DNA of 64,000 nt from Diplonema japonicum. Its lineage: Eukaryota; Euglenozoa; Diplonemea; Diplonemida; Diplonemidae. A program made the position numbers and the translations under genes. The stretch covers positions 1 to 64,000 of the forward strand of contig OZ025713.1 in NCBI GenBank assembly GCA_964019335.1. The letters are read 5' to 3'. This document shows, piece after piece, positions 10,560 through 20,181 of the stretch. The notes under the pieces were generated by a model. That model was not told the DNA's origin and ran no database searches. It saw only the letters and a program-made list of their open reading frames with translations. Every line of letters begins with the position of its first letter. Positions within the stretch are counted from its first letter, which is position 1.

Positions 10560-10830
10560 GCCGTGTCCAGCTTCACTCCACCCTTCTTCCTGTCTCCACT
10601 ACTGACGTGGTACCACGCTGCTCGCCAACTGTCCACGCAGCTGCTCCACCGCTTCCCACGCTATCTTATAGCTCCCTGCTGGGGCGACGTCAGGGCCTTC
10701 GCAGCCCGCACACCAGATCCGCTGTCGTTGTCATGTTGATCAGCAAAAGCCCTTAGGTGGGTACAAACAAAAGACTCCTTTCTCTTGCAAAAAGCAAAAA
10801 GAAATGGAGAAAATAACAAAGAGGAAAAAA
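10560..10830 (-). pseudogene. Broken copy of the 5' end of the 20-repeat ankyrin gene
   Basis: This segment aligns base by base, with small indels, to 23935-24225: the start codon, first exon and 5' leader of the large ankyrin gene. Shared blocks include TTCTTCCTGTCTCCACTA, CGCCAACTGTCCACGCAGCT and GTCAGGGCCTTCGCAGCC. Indels destroy the frame, and the rest of the gene is missing. It is a truncated duplicate; the plus-strand ORF over it is a shadow. Confidence 0.8.
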
Positions 10831-11565
10831 AGAGGCGAGTTATTTTTTGTTTGTGCGCAAAAATCCGATAAAGCTTAATGTGGGGTGCTCGCTGATCAAG
10901 AAGAAATTCACACTGCGGTTGCTGTCTGGTGACACGCAGAAAAGAACAAGACGTCCGTCACAACGATGGAGCTCGCGATAGACTGGAGCAGAGCAGCCAG
11001 TCACTCTTGGGCCCGCTTGACTGTAGCTGTAGGCCACGGTCTCGCACCACATCTCCGCCTCCGGATGACCGCACATCCGAGAAAAAAAGAAAAAAAAGCA
11101 AAAACAAAAGGCGATGTTGGGCAAATCCGACCACCCTTAAAGGGTCTATCTTTGATACTCCCTTTCTGAGCTTGTAGTGGACTTTGGTAGATGCAGGGTT
11201 GGAAGATTTCTTTTCTTCGTTCTTCCTTTTTCAAAGACTTGAAACATAAAAAAGAAGAAGGAAAAAAAGACAAGTGGGTTTAAGGGTACCTGCGGTGTGT
11301 GGCAGGACGCCTAGAAGAAAGCTAGACACTTTTTAAGGCGTCTTCCCCGTGTTCACAAGGCTAGAAAAAGACAAAAGAAAGAGAGAATGAGATTCTGTCG
11401 ATAACCCACTGGTTTCCCCCCTTTTTCTCCCTTCTCCCTCATCCCTTTCCTTCTTCTTTCTCATTCCTCTTTTCTTTTGAATTTACGTGAGAGAAAAAAA
11501 GATATGGGCACAAGGCTGCGATATATTTTCACAACAGTAAGCCCCGGTCTTCTTCTCTTGTTCGA
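10831..11565. other. Intergenic, no gene seen
   Basis: AT-rich with pyrimidine tracts and one short R4 repeat at 11277-11314. Small ORFs on both strands are low-complexity. No structural RNA was recognised. Confidence 0.6.
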
Positions 11566-12168
11566 TCACAGTATGACGCACCTTCGTTTCTTCTTGTTGC
11601 TTTTAGGCTCATTGCTGGAGGTGCTATCATGAATAGGTGGCTCAGGTACTTGCTGCTCAGGTAGGAACTCCAACGCACACTTGACGACACTTGTGAATGC
11701 CTCTGTCACCCCATCACCGGTCTTTGAAGAGACTATAAAGGAGCGCACGGGTTCGTCAGGGCGAAGGCTAAGGGCGGCTTTCGTTACATCATCTTCTGTT
11801 ACAGTAAGGTCCCCCTCATCTGAACGTGTTCCGAAAAAAAACACGGGAACTCCAGCTAGGTGGGACACAGCCTTCTCCTTCATTTCCACAAGCTCTTGTA
11901 AGGACGCCTTCTCAGTCACATTGTACACCAGAACGAGGGCGTTCGTGTTCCTCAGCACAAGAGGTGTCATAGCACTCCAGTCGTCGCATCCGGACACGTC
12001 CCAGATTTGCACCTTTGCATCTCCGCACACCTTCTGTGAAAAGTCCACCCCCACTGTCTGCCTGTATTCGCTTTTGAAGATGTTGTAAACGAAACGGCTT
12101 TCCAAAGCCGTCTTGCCCACCTGCGGGGGGCCCATCAACACCACCTTCAACATCCCATCTTCAGCCAT
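11566..12168 (-). CDS. Divergent Rab/Ras-type small GTPase, prenylated
   Basis: A 200-residue protein. I chose ATG 12168; the longer frame upstream is a poly-Phe translation of a pyrimidine tract. G1 P-loop GPPQVGKT (13-20), switch I TVGVDF with T38, G3 WDVSG (56-60) in place of WDTAGQ, G4 TRSD (114-117) in place of NKxD, and G5 SSK are visible. The C-terminus is a KKKRRC-VIL CaaX box ending in Leu, predicting geranylgeranylation and membrane attachment. The family switches vesicle-traffic or signalling states by GTP binding. Loss of the catalytic-type Gln after the G3 Gly (Cys here) and the altered G4 suggest unusual hydrolysis or base contacts. Upstream sense DNA has a long CTT-rich tract, then CAACAAAAAG, then the ATG. 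Confidence 0.88.
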   Translation of the reverse strand: MAEDGMLKVVLMGPPQVGKTALESRFVYNIFKSEYRQTVGVDFSQKVCGDAKVQIWDVSGCDDWSAMTPLVLRNTNALVLVYNVTEKASLQELVEMKEKAVSHLAGVPVFFFGTRSDEGDLTVTEDDVTKAALSLRPDEPVRSFIVSSKTGDGVTEAFTSVVKCALEFLPEQQVPEPPIHDSTSSNEPKSNKKKRRCVIL

Positions 12169-12221
12169 TCTATTCTTTTCCTTTTTGTTGATGGTAAAAA
12201 TGAAGAAGAAAAAGAAGAAGA

Positions 12222-12330
12222 AAAAGGTAGTCTCGATTCTAGTGTGGTACCATGCAGCATGTGACCCAGCGGCCATACGAGAGCCCTTGCGAAACCTCGC
12301 CCCTAAGTGGTCCGTAGAAAGTAAAAGTGA
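12222..12330. repeat. Dispersed repeat R7, copy 1
   Basis: About 110 bp similar to 52985-53100. Shared blocks include GTCTCGATT(C/T)TAGTG, CCATGCAG(C/T)ATGTGAC, CAGCGGCCA and CCGTAGAAAGTAAAAGTG. It lies between genes in both places and its function is unknown. Confidence 0.6.
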
Positions 12331-12578
12331 ACACTTTTTAAGAACTCAAGCACCTTGACCTGTACGGCATGGACCATGTTCAAGTTACTAACCCTCTTGC
12401 ATATCTCTTGGGGTGCGAGGATGCCGGAGGCATGGTGGAGGGGCGGGGGGGATACGGACTCGATGATGTCAGCGGATGCAAGGTCGAAGCGGTGACCCAA
12501 CAGGTACAACCTCTCTGCTGAAGTGTACGATTCCCTCTCCTCAAGATCACACATCCACTCCTGGCCTGTTTCCGCCAT
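12303..12578 (-). CDS. Possible small protein, unrecognised
   Basis: A 91-codon frame with a real ATG at 12578. The first 60 codons have balanced composition, unlike surrounding low-complexity ORFs. A pyrimidine tract runs directly up to the ATG, but no AG acceptor separates it from the start. The 3' end overlaps the R7 repeat. No domain was recognised. It may be a gene fragment or chance. Confidence 0.25.
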   Translation of the reverse strand: MAETGQEWMCDLEERESYTSAERLYLLGHRFDLASADIIESVSPPPLHHASGILAPQEICKRVSNLNMVHAVQVKVLEFLKSVHFYFLRTT

Positions 12579-13701
12579 TAAGAAAGAAAAAGGGAGAAAA
12601 GGGAGAAAAAAGGAAGGAAAAAGACTGAAAACCCCACACCACTCATCAGCAATAACATTTCACACAGAGGCTGCCCCCGTCCAGCTTGTCCAGATTCTAC
12701 GGTGCCCTTAACTGTGTTCCGCACAACATATATTTTTATATACGCTCCATCGCAACGTCCTAGTCTTGTCCATGGTCGATGAGAAGCCACAACATCGAGG
12801 CGGTCTGCACACAAACCCGGTTGTGCTAATGCTCACCGCCAACCCAACGAGGTGGCTCCCCTTGGCTTGCGCCACAGGAAAAAGGACATCTTGATAATTA
12901 CAACAAGGTGTTACTACTATGTGTCTTCTAATGCAAGAGCCGCGAAGTAATTCAATATGAAGGGAGAAGTGGAAGAAACGCCCCCACCTCAAAAAAAGAA
13001 AACACAGCCACGAGAGTGAAAAAAAGAGTTTCTGTCACATTCTTGTCGCTGAAGAAGGGAAAAGGAAGAACTGGCCTCATCTTGCGGCCCACGTGGAAAA
13101 CAGAAAAAAAAAACCCCCCTCTAGCTAACCTTGCTTCTTTCTGTTTCACATCTTTCATATATATATAAAGGACTAAGTTGTGAGATTTATCAGCAGGCAG
13201 CCTAGCGAGAAAAAGAAGAAGAAATATGGGGCCTTGGTTGCAACACTATTTGGCGTTAAGTGTGCAGCGTGGTGGAAATATTAAAATAAAAGAGTCGGGA
13301 AAAAAGAAAAGAAGAAAAAGGAAAAAGGAAATTAACTGACTAAACACCACACGAAGGAAAGCCCTCTTTCCTTGAGCGGGAAAAATCTAGGGGAAATAAA
13401 AGGGGTGTGCAGAGCAGAACCTCACTACAAAGTACGACAACAGTACTTCATTCGAGACGACAGTTAAGTGTTTTGGTCCGTAAAATTAAAGAAAAGAAAA
13501 AGAAAAAAGAAAGAGAGAGAGAGAGAGAGAGAAAGAAAAAGAAAACGAAAAGGGAGGCGGATATTTAAAGGACTAATCCTACTTTGAGAACCACCCCCAA
13601 AGAAAAAGAGGAACTGGCCGTTGTTTGTACGTGCCGGTTCCCGATGGGTACTCGAGGTCCGCGTATTGGACCAGATCATCCCAGCCTAGTGCCGTCATAT
13701 T

Positions 13702-13806
13702 TTTGTTTGTACGTGCCGGGTAAAACCTGGAGAAGTTTGTCAACCCGAAACACGTTGCCAACGTTCCCCTTTTGTTTAGACAAGTCAAAGATTCGTTCTT
13801 GCAAAA
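13702..13806. repeat. Dispersed repeat family R1, copy 2
   Basis: Same unit as at 8640-8757, preceded at 13607-13638 by a second partial start of the unit. It lies inside the segmental duplication. Confidence 0.8.
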
Positions 13807-13913
13807 AAAAAAAGAGGAGAAAAAAAAAAAACTATGAATCATAGATAGATCGTGTGCATGAAGCGAAAAGAGTGCATAAGGGGGAAAAAAAGAAGAAAAA
13901 AAAGAAGGGAACC

Positions 13914-16475
13914 TTATTCTTCAGGAGCAAAAGCTGCCCAAACACTGTTGTGGAAGCCACCGCCGCAGATCTCAGAGGGGTTCCCTGTGCAGGGCTTGTT
14001 ACACCTGCTGCTGTCAGCTGGTTCAGCTCCTACAAGGGAGTCGCTACACCAACACTGCCACCCGTACTGAAGACCAGCTATGACGTGGCCGTTGTGCTGA
14101 CATGTCTTGATGCACTCTTCCACTGTGTTCCCCTTCTTGTCAATGTATGCCAGCCTCATCCGCCTGTTGTTGGCGTGGTCGGCAACGCAGCCCACGTGCC
14201 GAAAGACATCCTTCGGAGGCAGCGGGGCCAGCGAATAGACCTGGTTCCTCCAGGGCCCACCACAGGACTGTGTCGCGTCCCCAGCGCACCGTTCGTCGCA
14301 CAACGACGTGGCCGTCCTCACCGAGGTGCTGAGGTCATTCCCGCACCGGCACTGATCCCCATCTTGGGTCCCCGCGTATGTGTACCCTCGTGACTGGCAT
14401 ATGGTCGCGCACTCCTCATTCGTAACATCGCCAACGTACGCAAGTACAGGGAGCTTCCTCGCCGCATTGTCCTTGAAGCACCCTTCTAAAACGGGAGTGT
14501 ACGGAGGCGTCGGCATCCTGTACTGGTACACCTTCATCCTGTAGCCAGCGCCGCACTTCACAGAAGCATCCCCAGGACAAGCTATCTTCTCGCAGTCCAC
14601 AGCGGGCTGCCTCACGGACCCCGACATTGAGCTTCCGCACCAGCACTCCTCTCCATACTGAACCCCCGCAAACTCGTAGTCCTTCGCGTGGCACTTGTTC
14701 AGGCACGAGTCGACAGTGTTGTCCTGACCCCTGTATGCAAGGTGAGACAGCTGCCTCCGATCGATCATATCGGCGTAGCACCCAATGCCCCAGTGTGGAG
14801 GAACTGCGGGGGTTGGAGCTGGTGTTGGAGCTGGTGTGGAAGGAATCGTGGGGACACAGTGACCACTCCCCACAACATTGATCGCCTGTGCAGCACAGAA
14901 GACCTGGCCACCAGACAAACGGCAGTTTGTGCATGTCATCCCTGCCGCTACCTCAGAAGGGGGAACCTCCAAACAGTTCATGTTCAAGCAACCACTGCCA
15001 GGACAGGAAAGCGGAACAGGTCCCCAAGTGCAGTCAGGGTCGGACCTGCATTCCAGCTTCACACCCCACTTTTTGCAAGGAACTGTGATGGTTGGAATCG
15101 TGGGGACACAGTGGCCACTCCCCACAACATTGATCGCCTGTGCAACACAGAAGACCTGGCCACCAGACAAACGGCAGTTCGTGCAAGTCATCCCTGCCGC
15201 TACCTCAGAAGGAGGAACCTCCAAACAGTTCATGTTCAAGCATCCACTGCCAGGACAGGAAAGCGGAACAGGTCCCCAAGTGCAGTCAGGGTCGGACCTG
15301 CATTCCAGCTTCACACCCCACCTTGTGCAAGGAACTGGAGCCGGTGTTGGAGCTGGTGTTGGAGCTGGTGTTGGAGCTGGTGTTGGAGCTGGTGTTGGAT
15401 CGGGTGTCGTGGAGCAGTGGCCAGTCCCCACACCATTGACGGACTGTGCAATACAGGTAATCTGACCACCGGCCAAAAAGCAGTTTGTGCAAGTCATCCC
15501 TGCCGCTACCTCAGAAGGAGGAACCTCCAAACAGTTCATGTTCAAGCAACCACTGCCAGGACAGGAAAGCGGAACAGGTCCCCAATCGCAGTCAGGGTCA
15601 GCCCTGCATTCCAGCTTCACACCCCAATTCTTGCAACGAGGAATCGTGGGGACACAGTGGCCACTCCCCACAACATTGATCGCCTGTGCAACACAGAAGA
15701 CCTGGCCACCAGACAAACGGCAGTTCGTGCAAGTCATCCCTGCCGCTACCTCAGAAGGAGGAACCTCCAAACAGTTCATGTTCAAGCATCCACTGCCAGG
15801 ACAGGAAAGCGGAACAGGTCCCCAAGTGCAGTCAGGGTCGGACCTGCATTCCAGCTTCACACCCCACCTTGTGCAAGGAACTGGAGCCGGTGTTGGAGCT
15901 GGTGTTGGAGCTGGTGTTGGAGCTGGTGTTGGATCGGGTGTCGTGGAGCAGTGGCCAGTCCCCACACCATTGACGGACTGTGCAATACAGGTAATCTGAC
16001 CACCGGCCAAAAAGCAGTTTGTGCAAGTCATCCCCGCCGCTACCTCAGAAGGAGGAACCTCCAAACAGTTCATGTTCAAGCAACCACTGCCAGGACAGGA
16101 AAGCGGAACAGGTCCCCAATCGCAGTCGGGGTCAGCCCTGCATTCCAGCTTCACACCCCAATTCTTGCAACGAGGAATCGTGGGGACACAGTGACCACTC
16201 CCCACAACATTGATCGCCTGTGCAACACAGAAGACCTGGCCACCAGACAAACGGCAGTTCGTGCATGTCATCCCTGCCGCTACCTCAGAAGGAGGAACCT
16301 CCAAACAGTTCATGTTCAAGCATCCACTGCCAGGACAGGAAAGCGGAACAGGTCCCCAAGTGCAGTCAGGGTCGGACCTGCATTCCAGCTTCACACCCCA
16401 TTGAGTACAACTATCGATACCTGCAGCACCAAGTACCGTAAACAGCAGCAGCCTCATCTCCATGTTGCGCATCAT
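13914..16475 (-). CDS. Secreted Cys-rich repeat / WSC domain protein, six-module form
   Basis: An 853-residue protein, start ATG 16475. A signal peptide (MEMRLLLFTVLGAAG) is followed by six near-identical modules of about 73 residues, each with ten Cys: C..WGVKLEC.....C.W, CPGSGCLNMNC, MTCTNC, then two late Cys ending GSGHC. Some are joined by PTPA repeats. Residues about 555-853 are three WSC domains (GC....R.L......T.E.C...C...Y..AG.Q.G..CWC type). WSC domains bind carbohydrate or sense cell walls. No TM helix or GPI signal is seen at the C-terminus, which ends AFAPEE, so it is probably secreted or matrix-bound. A strong acceptor lies 18 nt before the ATG. A paralogue with four modules is at 26981-29020. 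The ten-Cys module is unfamiliar to me. Confidence 0.9.
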   Translation of the reverse strand: MMRNMEMRLLLFTVLGAAGIDSCTQWGVKLECRSDPDCTWGPVPLSCPGSGCLNMNCLEVPPSEVAAGMTCTNCRLSGGQVFCVAQAINVVGSGHCVPTIPRCKNWGVKLECRADPDCDWGPVPLSCPGSGCLNMNCLEVPPSEVAAGMTCTNCFLAGGQITCIAQSVNGVGTGHCSTTPDPTPAPTPAPTPAPTPAPVPCTRWGVKLECRSDPDCTWGPVPLSCPGSGCLNMNCLEVPPSEVAAGMTCTNCRLSGGQVFCVAQAINVVGSGHCVPTIPRCKNWGVKLECRADPDCDWGPVPLSCPGSGCLNMNCLEVPPSEVAAGMTCTNCFLAGGQITCIAQSVNGVGTGHCSTTPDPTPAPTPAPTPAPTPAPTPAPVPCTRWGVKLECRSDPDCTWGPVPLSCPGSGCLNMNCLEVPPSEVAAGMTCTNCRLSGGQVFCVAQAINVVGSGHCVPTIPTITVPCKKWGVKLECRSDPDCTWGPVPLSCPGSGCLNMNCLEVPPSEVAAGMTCTNCRLSGGQVFCAAQAINVVGSGHCVPTIPSTPAPTPAPTPAVPPHWGIGCYADMIDRRQLSHLAYRGQDNTVDSCLNKCHAKDYEFAGVQYGEECWCGSSMSGSVRQPAVDCEKIACPGDASVKCGAGYRMKVYQYRMPTPPYTPVLEGCFKDNAARKLPVLAYVGDVTNEECATICQSRGYTYAGTQDGDQCRCGNDLSTSVRTATSLCDERCAGDATQSCGGPWRNQVYSLAPLPPKDVFRHVGCVADHANNRRMRLAYIDKKGNTVEECIKTCQHNGHVIAGLQYGWQCWCSDSLVGAEPADSSRCNKPCTGNPSEICGGGFHNSVWAAFAPEE

Positions 16476-16493
16476 GTTGTTATTAAAGCAATA

Positions 16494-16495
16494 CT
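16494..16495 (-). promoter_or_regulatory. Candidate splice acceptor upstream of WSC gene A
   Basis: In the minus sense a CTTTCTTGCATTCATTTCC tract is followed by TCACAG, with the AG here and the ATG 18 nt later. The tract is kept in the duplicate copy. Confidence 0.65.
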
Positions 16496-16535
16496 GTGAG
16501 GAAATGAATGCAAGAAAGCAAGTGAGACTAAAAGT

Positions 16536-17448
16536 AATGACAAATACATTTAAACTATCCTTTTAAGGTATGCGTCTTTACGCCCACCGGCCGAGCTGAG
16601 CTTTAGTCCCGTGGCGAGGCAGTCTTGTCGGGGTCTGCCACAGATCCCCTTTCATCTAAAGTTGCGATCGAAAACGGCACAGGGAGTTGACGCGTCCCAC
16701 TCGCGGGGGAAATCTTGTATGCGGGGTATCTGTCACGTTTCATCCCTCTCTTTGCCCTTTTGCTAGCACCTTTACAGGGAAGCTCAAGAGGAGGAGTGGA
16801 TGGGGAAGGGGCAGAGGCTCACAAGTTCCTCGCTGGAAGAAAAAGAAGGGGAGTAGGGGGGAGGGGGAGGAATGGAGTAAGGTAAATGGGAAAGCTTACC
16901 AACAATATGAGCCCCGATCTCGCCCAGATCCGAGTTTTAAAAATAATCATTCATCCTTTTTTTTAACCCAAAGAAAAAAAGAAAATAGGAGATATATCGG
17001 TAAGACAAAATCAACAAAATAAGAGATATATCGGTAGGTGGACCCGTGCACACTCTACTTGATTACAGGGGGTACATCCCGACCGAGCTGTTGCTTCTTC
17101 TGCATTCTTAAAAAACAAAAGAAAACTCGAAGTACTGGACAAGCCCCCCTGCTGGAGGGCCGTCATAAAAAATGGCTTTAAAAATCAACTAATGAATTTC
17201 AGCCAATAGGAAACGAAGTGGTTAGCAACGGCCCACCAAAAAAAAAAAAAAGAGGAATAATAAACTCAAACTCAACCACGGAAGAAGAAAGAAAAGGTTT
17301 AAAAAAAGATTCTTAATGACTACTTGTTTTTGTTCTTCGTACGAGCAAAAAAGGTTTTTAAAAAGCTGCGAAAGTCCTTTGCTCGGCACACGTTGCATAT
17401 AGTTATAAAATCACTTTTTGAAAGAAATAAAAACAAAAAAAAGCGTCC

Positions 17449-17479
<31 letters not shown>

Positions 17480-17869
17480 GAATATCGAAGTTTAATATTT
17501 GAATAAAACTTAAAAAAATTCACTATGATAGGAACAAAGTGAAAAAAACTCGATCTATTTTTGCGGTGCACTGGATGGTGCCCACCATGGACTGGGGATC
17601 CTACACGTGCCTGTCACCATTCTGCGGTTGCATCCTGGTGCCGACCGTCGGGGTTTGCCTGTCCGAAAAAAAGAAAACTGATAAAGTTTCAGTGTGCAGA
17701 GGGGTGAGGGGGGGGTGCTGTTCAAGAAAGAAACTCACACGTGATCGGTCATATTAATCAGTACAAAACTGAAAGAAAAAAAAAATGATGTCTTTGAAGG
17801 GGGCCTGCAGTGTGTGACAGGGTCGCCTAACTAAAAAAAAAAAAAAAAAAAAAAAACTGGTAATTGATA
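16536..17869. other. Intergenic with diverged repeats
   Basis: No gene seen. 16740-16990 resembles 19600-19760 (CCTTTTGCTAGC, AAGCTC..GAGG, GTGTGGATGG-like blocks). An R3 fragment is at 17040-17108, and R6 is at 17325-17412. The plus-strand ORF near 17540-17757 has no recognisable domain. Confidence 0.55.
17325..17412. repeat. Dispersed repeat R6, copy 1
   Basis: Shares ACGAGCAAAAAA, TTTTAAAAA.AGCTGCGAAAGT and TTTGCTCGGCACA..TT.CATATAGTTATAAA with 33262-33365, same orientation. Unknown function. Confidence 0.65.
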
Positions 17870-19429
17870 TGGCATCGTTTCAAAACCCCCCCCCAAAAAA
17901 ATGAGGCCAATTGACACTTTCAATATTTCTCTAAGTACTTTTTCCCAAAGAAAAAAAATTCTACAACTTTCCCGGCCCAGGTTAGGAAAGAAAACACCCC
18001 AGAAAATGGGAAAGTGAGTGTTACTAGTACCCAGAAAATTCAGTCCTAGGGGCAAAAATGGGTTTGCACAAATTCAGTAAAAGAGGGGGTGACAAAAATG
18101 GATGCTTTTAAACTTGTAGGGGTAAAAAAAAATGGTATTCGGACCGAGAAAGGGTAAATGGGAACACCACGGCGATCAGGACACTTGCCACAGAGGTTTT
18201 TGAGAAGCTCAGTGGCAACGACTGTGCTGCACTAGTTTGTGACGTAGTGTGTAAAAGGGAACTTCTAGCGGCACTTCTGCTATCATTTTCTGGTTGATTT
18301 AGTAGCCAACAAGACACCACACGGCGCCAATTGGTCAGAGGCATGAGGCTTGACCACATCACACATGATGAAATAAGGGCAGCTGGCCTTACTGTTGGAA
18401 AAGTCTTGTTCCACAGTAGCATGGGCACAGAAAAAAATAAAGAAAAAAATGGAGTGGATACTCTGGACTGACGGTGGGCGTCACTTTCGTGCAAAGGAAT
18501 TTTGCTACTTTGTTCTTTTTGGTCTTCGTTATGTATATCCCGATCGGACGTTTTCCCTGTGGTTTCTGGGGGAGAAACACGGCAAAAACAACAGGGACAG
18601 CCACTTTGGTGTGCTCTCTCGTGTTTGGTTTTGGGTGCCTCGTTCCACAACAATTAAAACTGTGGAACAAATAGCTAACATCACCAATACGATACGGTGC
18701 GCCGTGCATGTAGTTACTGATGTCTTTGACCCGTACAAAAAGAAGATTCTTGAGTTTCCGGATTTTACAGGTGCATATGAGCTCAGGAGCACACCGGAGG
18801 GTGTATTTGCTACGTGCGCGTCCACGAGCTAGAAAGAACTAAAGTACATCATCAAAGAACTCGATGCAGACAGGGCAGAGAAAAGGCCCCCAGTCTATGA
18901 ATCTTGTGATGAGTATGAGGACGTTCCTGATAGCCTTCCCGGACTTGAAAAACGAGAAAGAATGGTAACCAAATTACGAAAATACTCGCCACCCCATGAC
19001 AAGCCCAAAGCACAAGTACACCTATGAATGAGCCTCTTAAAACCCCCCCAAAATGCGGTAGAAGGCCTAATAGTATGAAAAAGAAACGAGGTCGCCCACT
19101 CAGCAGCACATCTCAGCCGCAGAAGACTAGGAAATGAAGGTTTCCACTTCCAACATCATTTCAGCCACCTTCTAGCAGTGAGTTTCGCTATTTCTTGCTA
19201 TTGAAAGCATAATCTCTGACTTTACCAAAACCACTAAAACCCGATTTTTACCCTAAGACCGAATTTTTCATAGGTCAAAATAGCACCCTTGAGCGATTTC
19301 TGACCCGGGTTCTTTCCTAATATGGGCCGGGAAATATGGAGAATTTTTTTTAAAGGGGGCGGCATGCCCAAAGATGCAACGAAAGTGTCAATTGGCCTCA
19401 TTTTGGGGGGGGGGTTTGAAATCGACCCA
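17870..19429. mobile_element. 1560-bp TIR DNA transposon, copy 2 (inverted)
   Basis: Same element as 6764-8323 in reverse orientation, same length, flanked by TA at 17868-17869 and 19430-19431. Near-identity of the two copies, including interior non-coding parts, implies recent activity or gene conversion. Confidence 0.88.
18395..18832 (+). pseudogene. Transposase-like fragment inside TIR element copy 2
   Basis: Identical 145-codon frame to the copy-1 fragment: WTDGGRHFR, then EKHGKNNRDSHFG, ending in a FTGAYELRSTPEGVF segment. It is the only plus-strand frame with coding character in the window, and it belongs to the mobile element. No complete transposase is present. Confidence 0.5.
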
Positions 19430-19431
19430 TA

Positions 19432-20181
19432 TATATTTACTAAAAAAGTAAGCAAAATAAAAAGTATGTAAAAATCTACATCCCTACAGAAGATACTTAC
19501 ATGTCACGGGAGGAAAAGATGCACCACGTACTTCCCACCGTTGCACTCCCAACATCAAAATTACAGCAGCTAGCTACGGCTTCTATCCCTCCCGCCTCAT
19601 TCCTCTCCTTGCCTTTTGCTAGCGCCTTACAAATAACAGGTAAGCTCCAAAGAGGGGGTGTGGATGGAGGGAGGGGGGGTAGAAGTTCGCAAGCTCCTCA
19701 CTGAAAGAAAAAAAAAGGGTGGGGGATGATTTGCCCAAATCGAAGTTTATTAACTTCATTCATCTTTCTTAACCCCATAAAAGACCGAAACTGATGTCAG
19801 TCTTATAAGCAAATAAAGCAAAAAGAGCAAAATTTAAAAAAGATCAACTAAGGCATTTCAGCCCAGATCGAAGTATAATAACTTCATTTTTCTGAATAAA
19901 ACTGGCCCAACAATGCTATCACTTCCAGCAAAAAGAGTTGGCTGATATTGTTGTTTGTGTTAGCCGGGGGGGGAAAGAAAAAAAAAAAGATGGGGTGAGG
20001 CAGAAAAGAAAAGATAAACTCGAGAAAACTCTGGTATACGTTATCATCTGTTCCTCACGCCATCGATGCTGTTCATTCGCCGGACACTCTTTCTTTTCTT
20101 CGTTCTCACTACACATTCACAACACAAAGCAGGAAAACATCAATACCCCGTCACGGGGGAAAAAATGCTACAACTCACGCT
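19432..20181. other. Intergenic, no gene seen
   Basis: Contains the second copy of the 16740-type repeat (about 19600-19760) and a GCCCA(A/G)ATCGAAGT(A/T)TA motif repeated near 19733 and 19861. Otherwise AT-rich. Confidence 0.55.

Larger units (their letters stand above)
12660..16535. repeat. Segmental duplication, copy A (WSC gene and 3' flank)
   Basis: Direct repeat of 25778-29081. Near-identity starts near CACAGAGGCTGCCCC and ends sharply after GTGAGACTAAAAGTA. It spans 1.2 kb of 3' flank, the whole coding region and only about 60 bp of 5' flank, including the same splice-acceptor tract. Differences seen are an extra 120-bp or so stretch near 12800-12860, two extra Cys-rich modules and a few point changes. 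Confidence 0.9.

Noticed and set aside
14688-16499. 603-codon plus-strand ORF over the WSC gene
   Set aside because: Antisense shadow created by the repetitive Cys-rich modules; the minus strand has signal peptide, WSC domains and acceptor.
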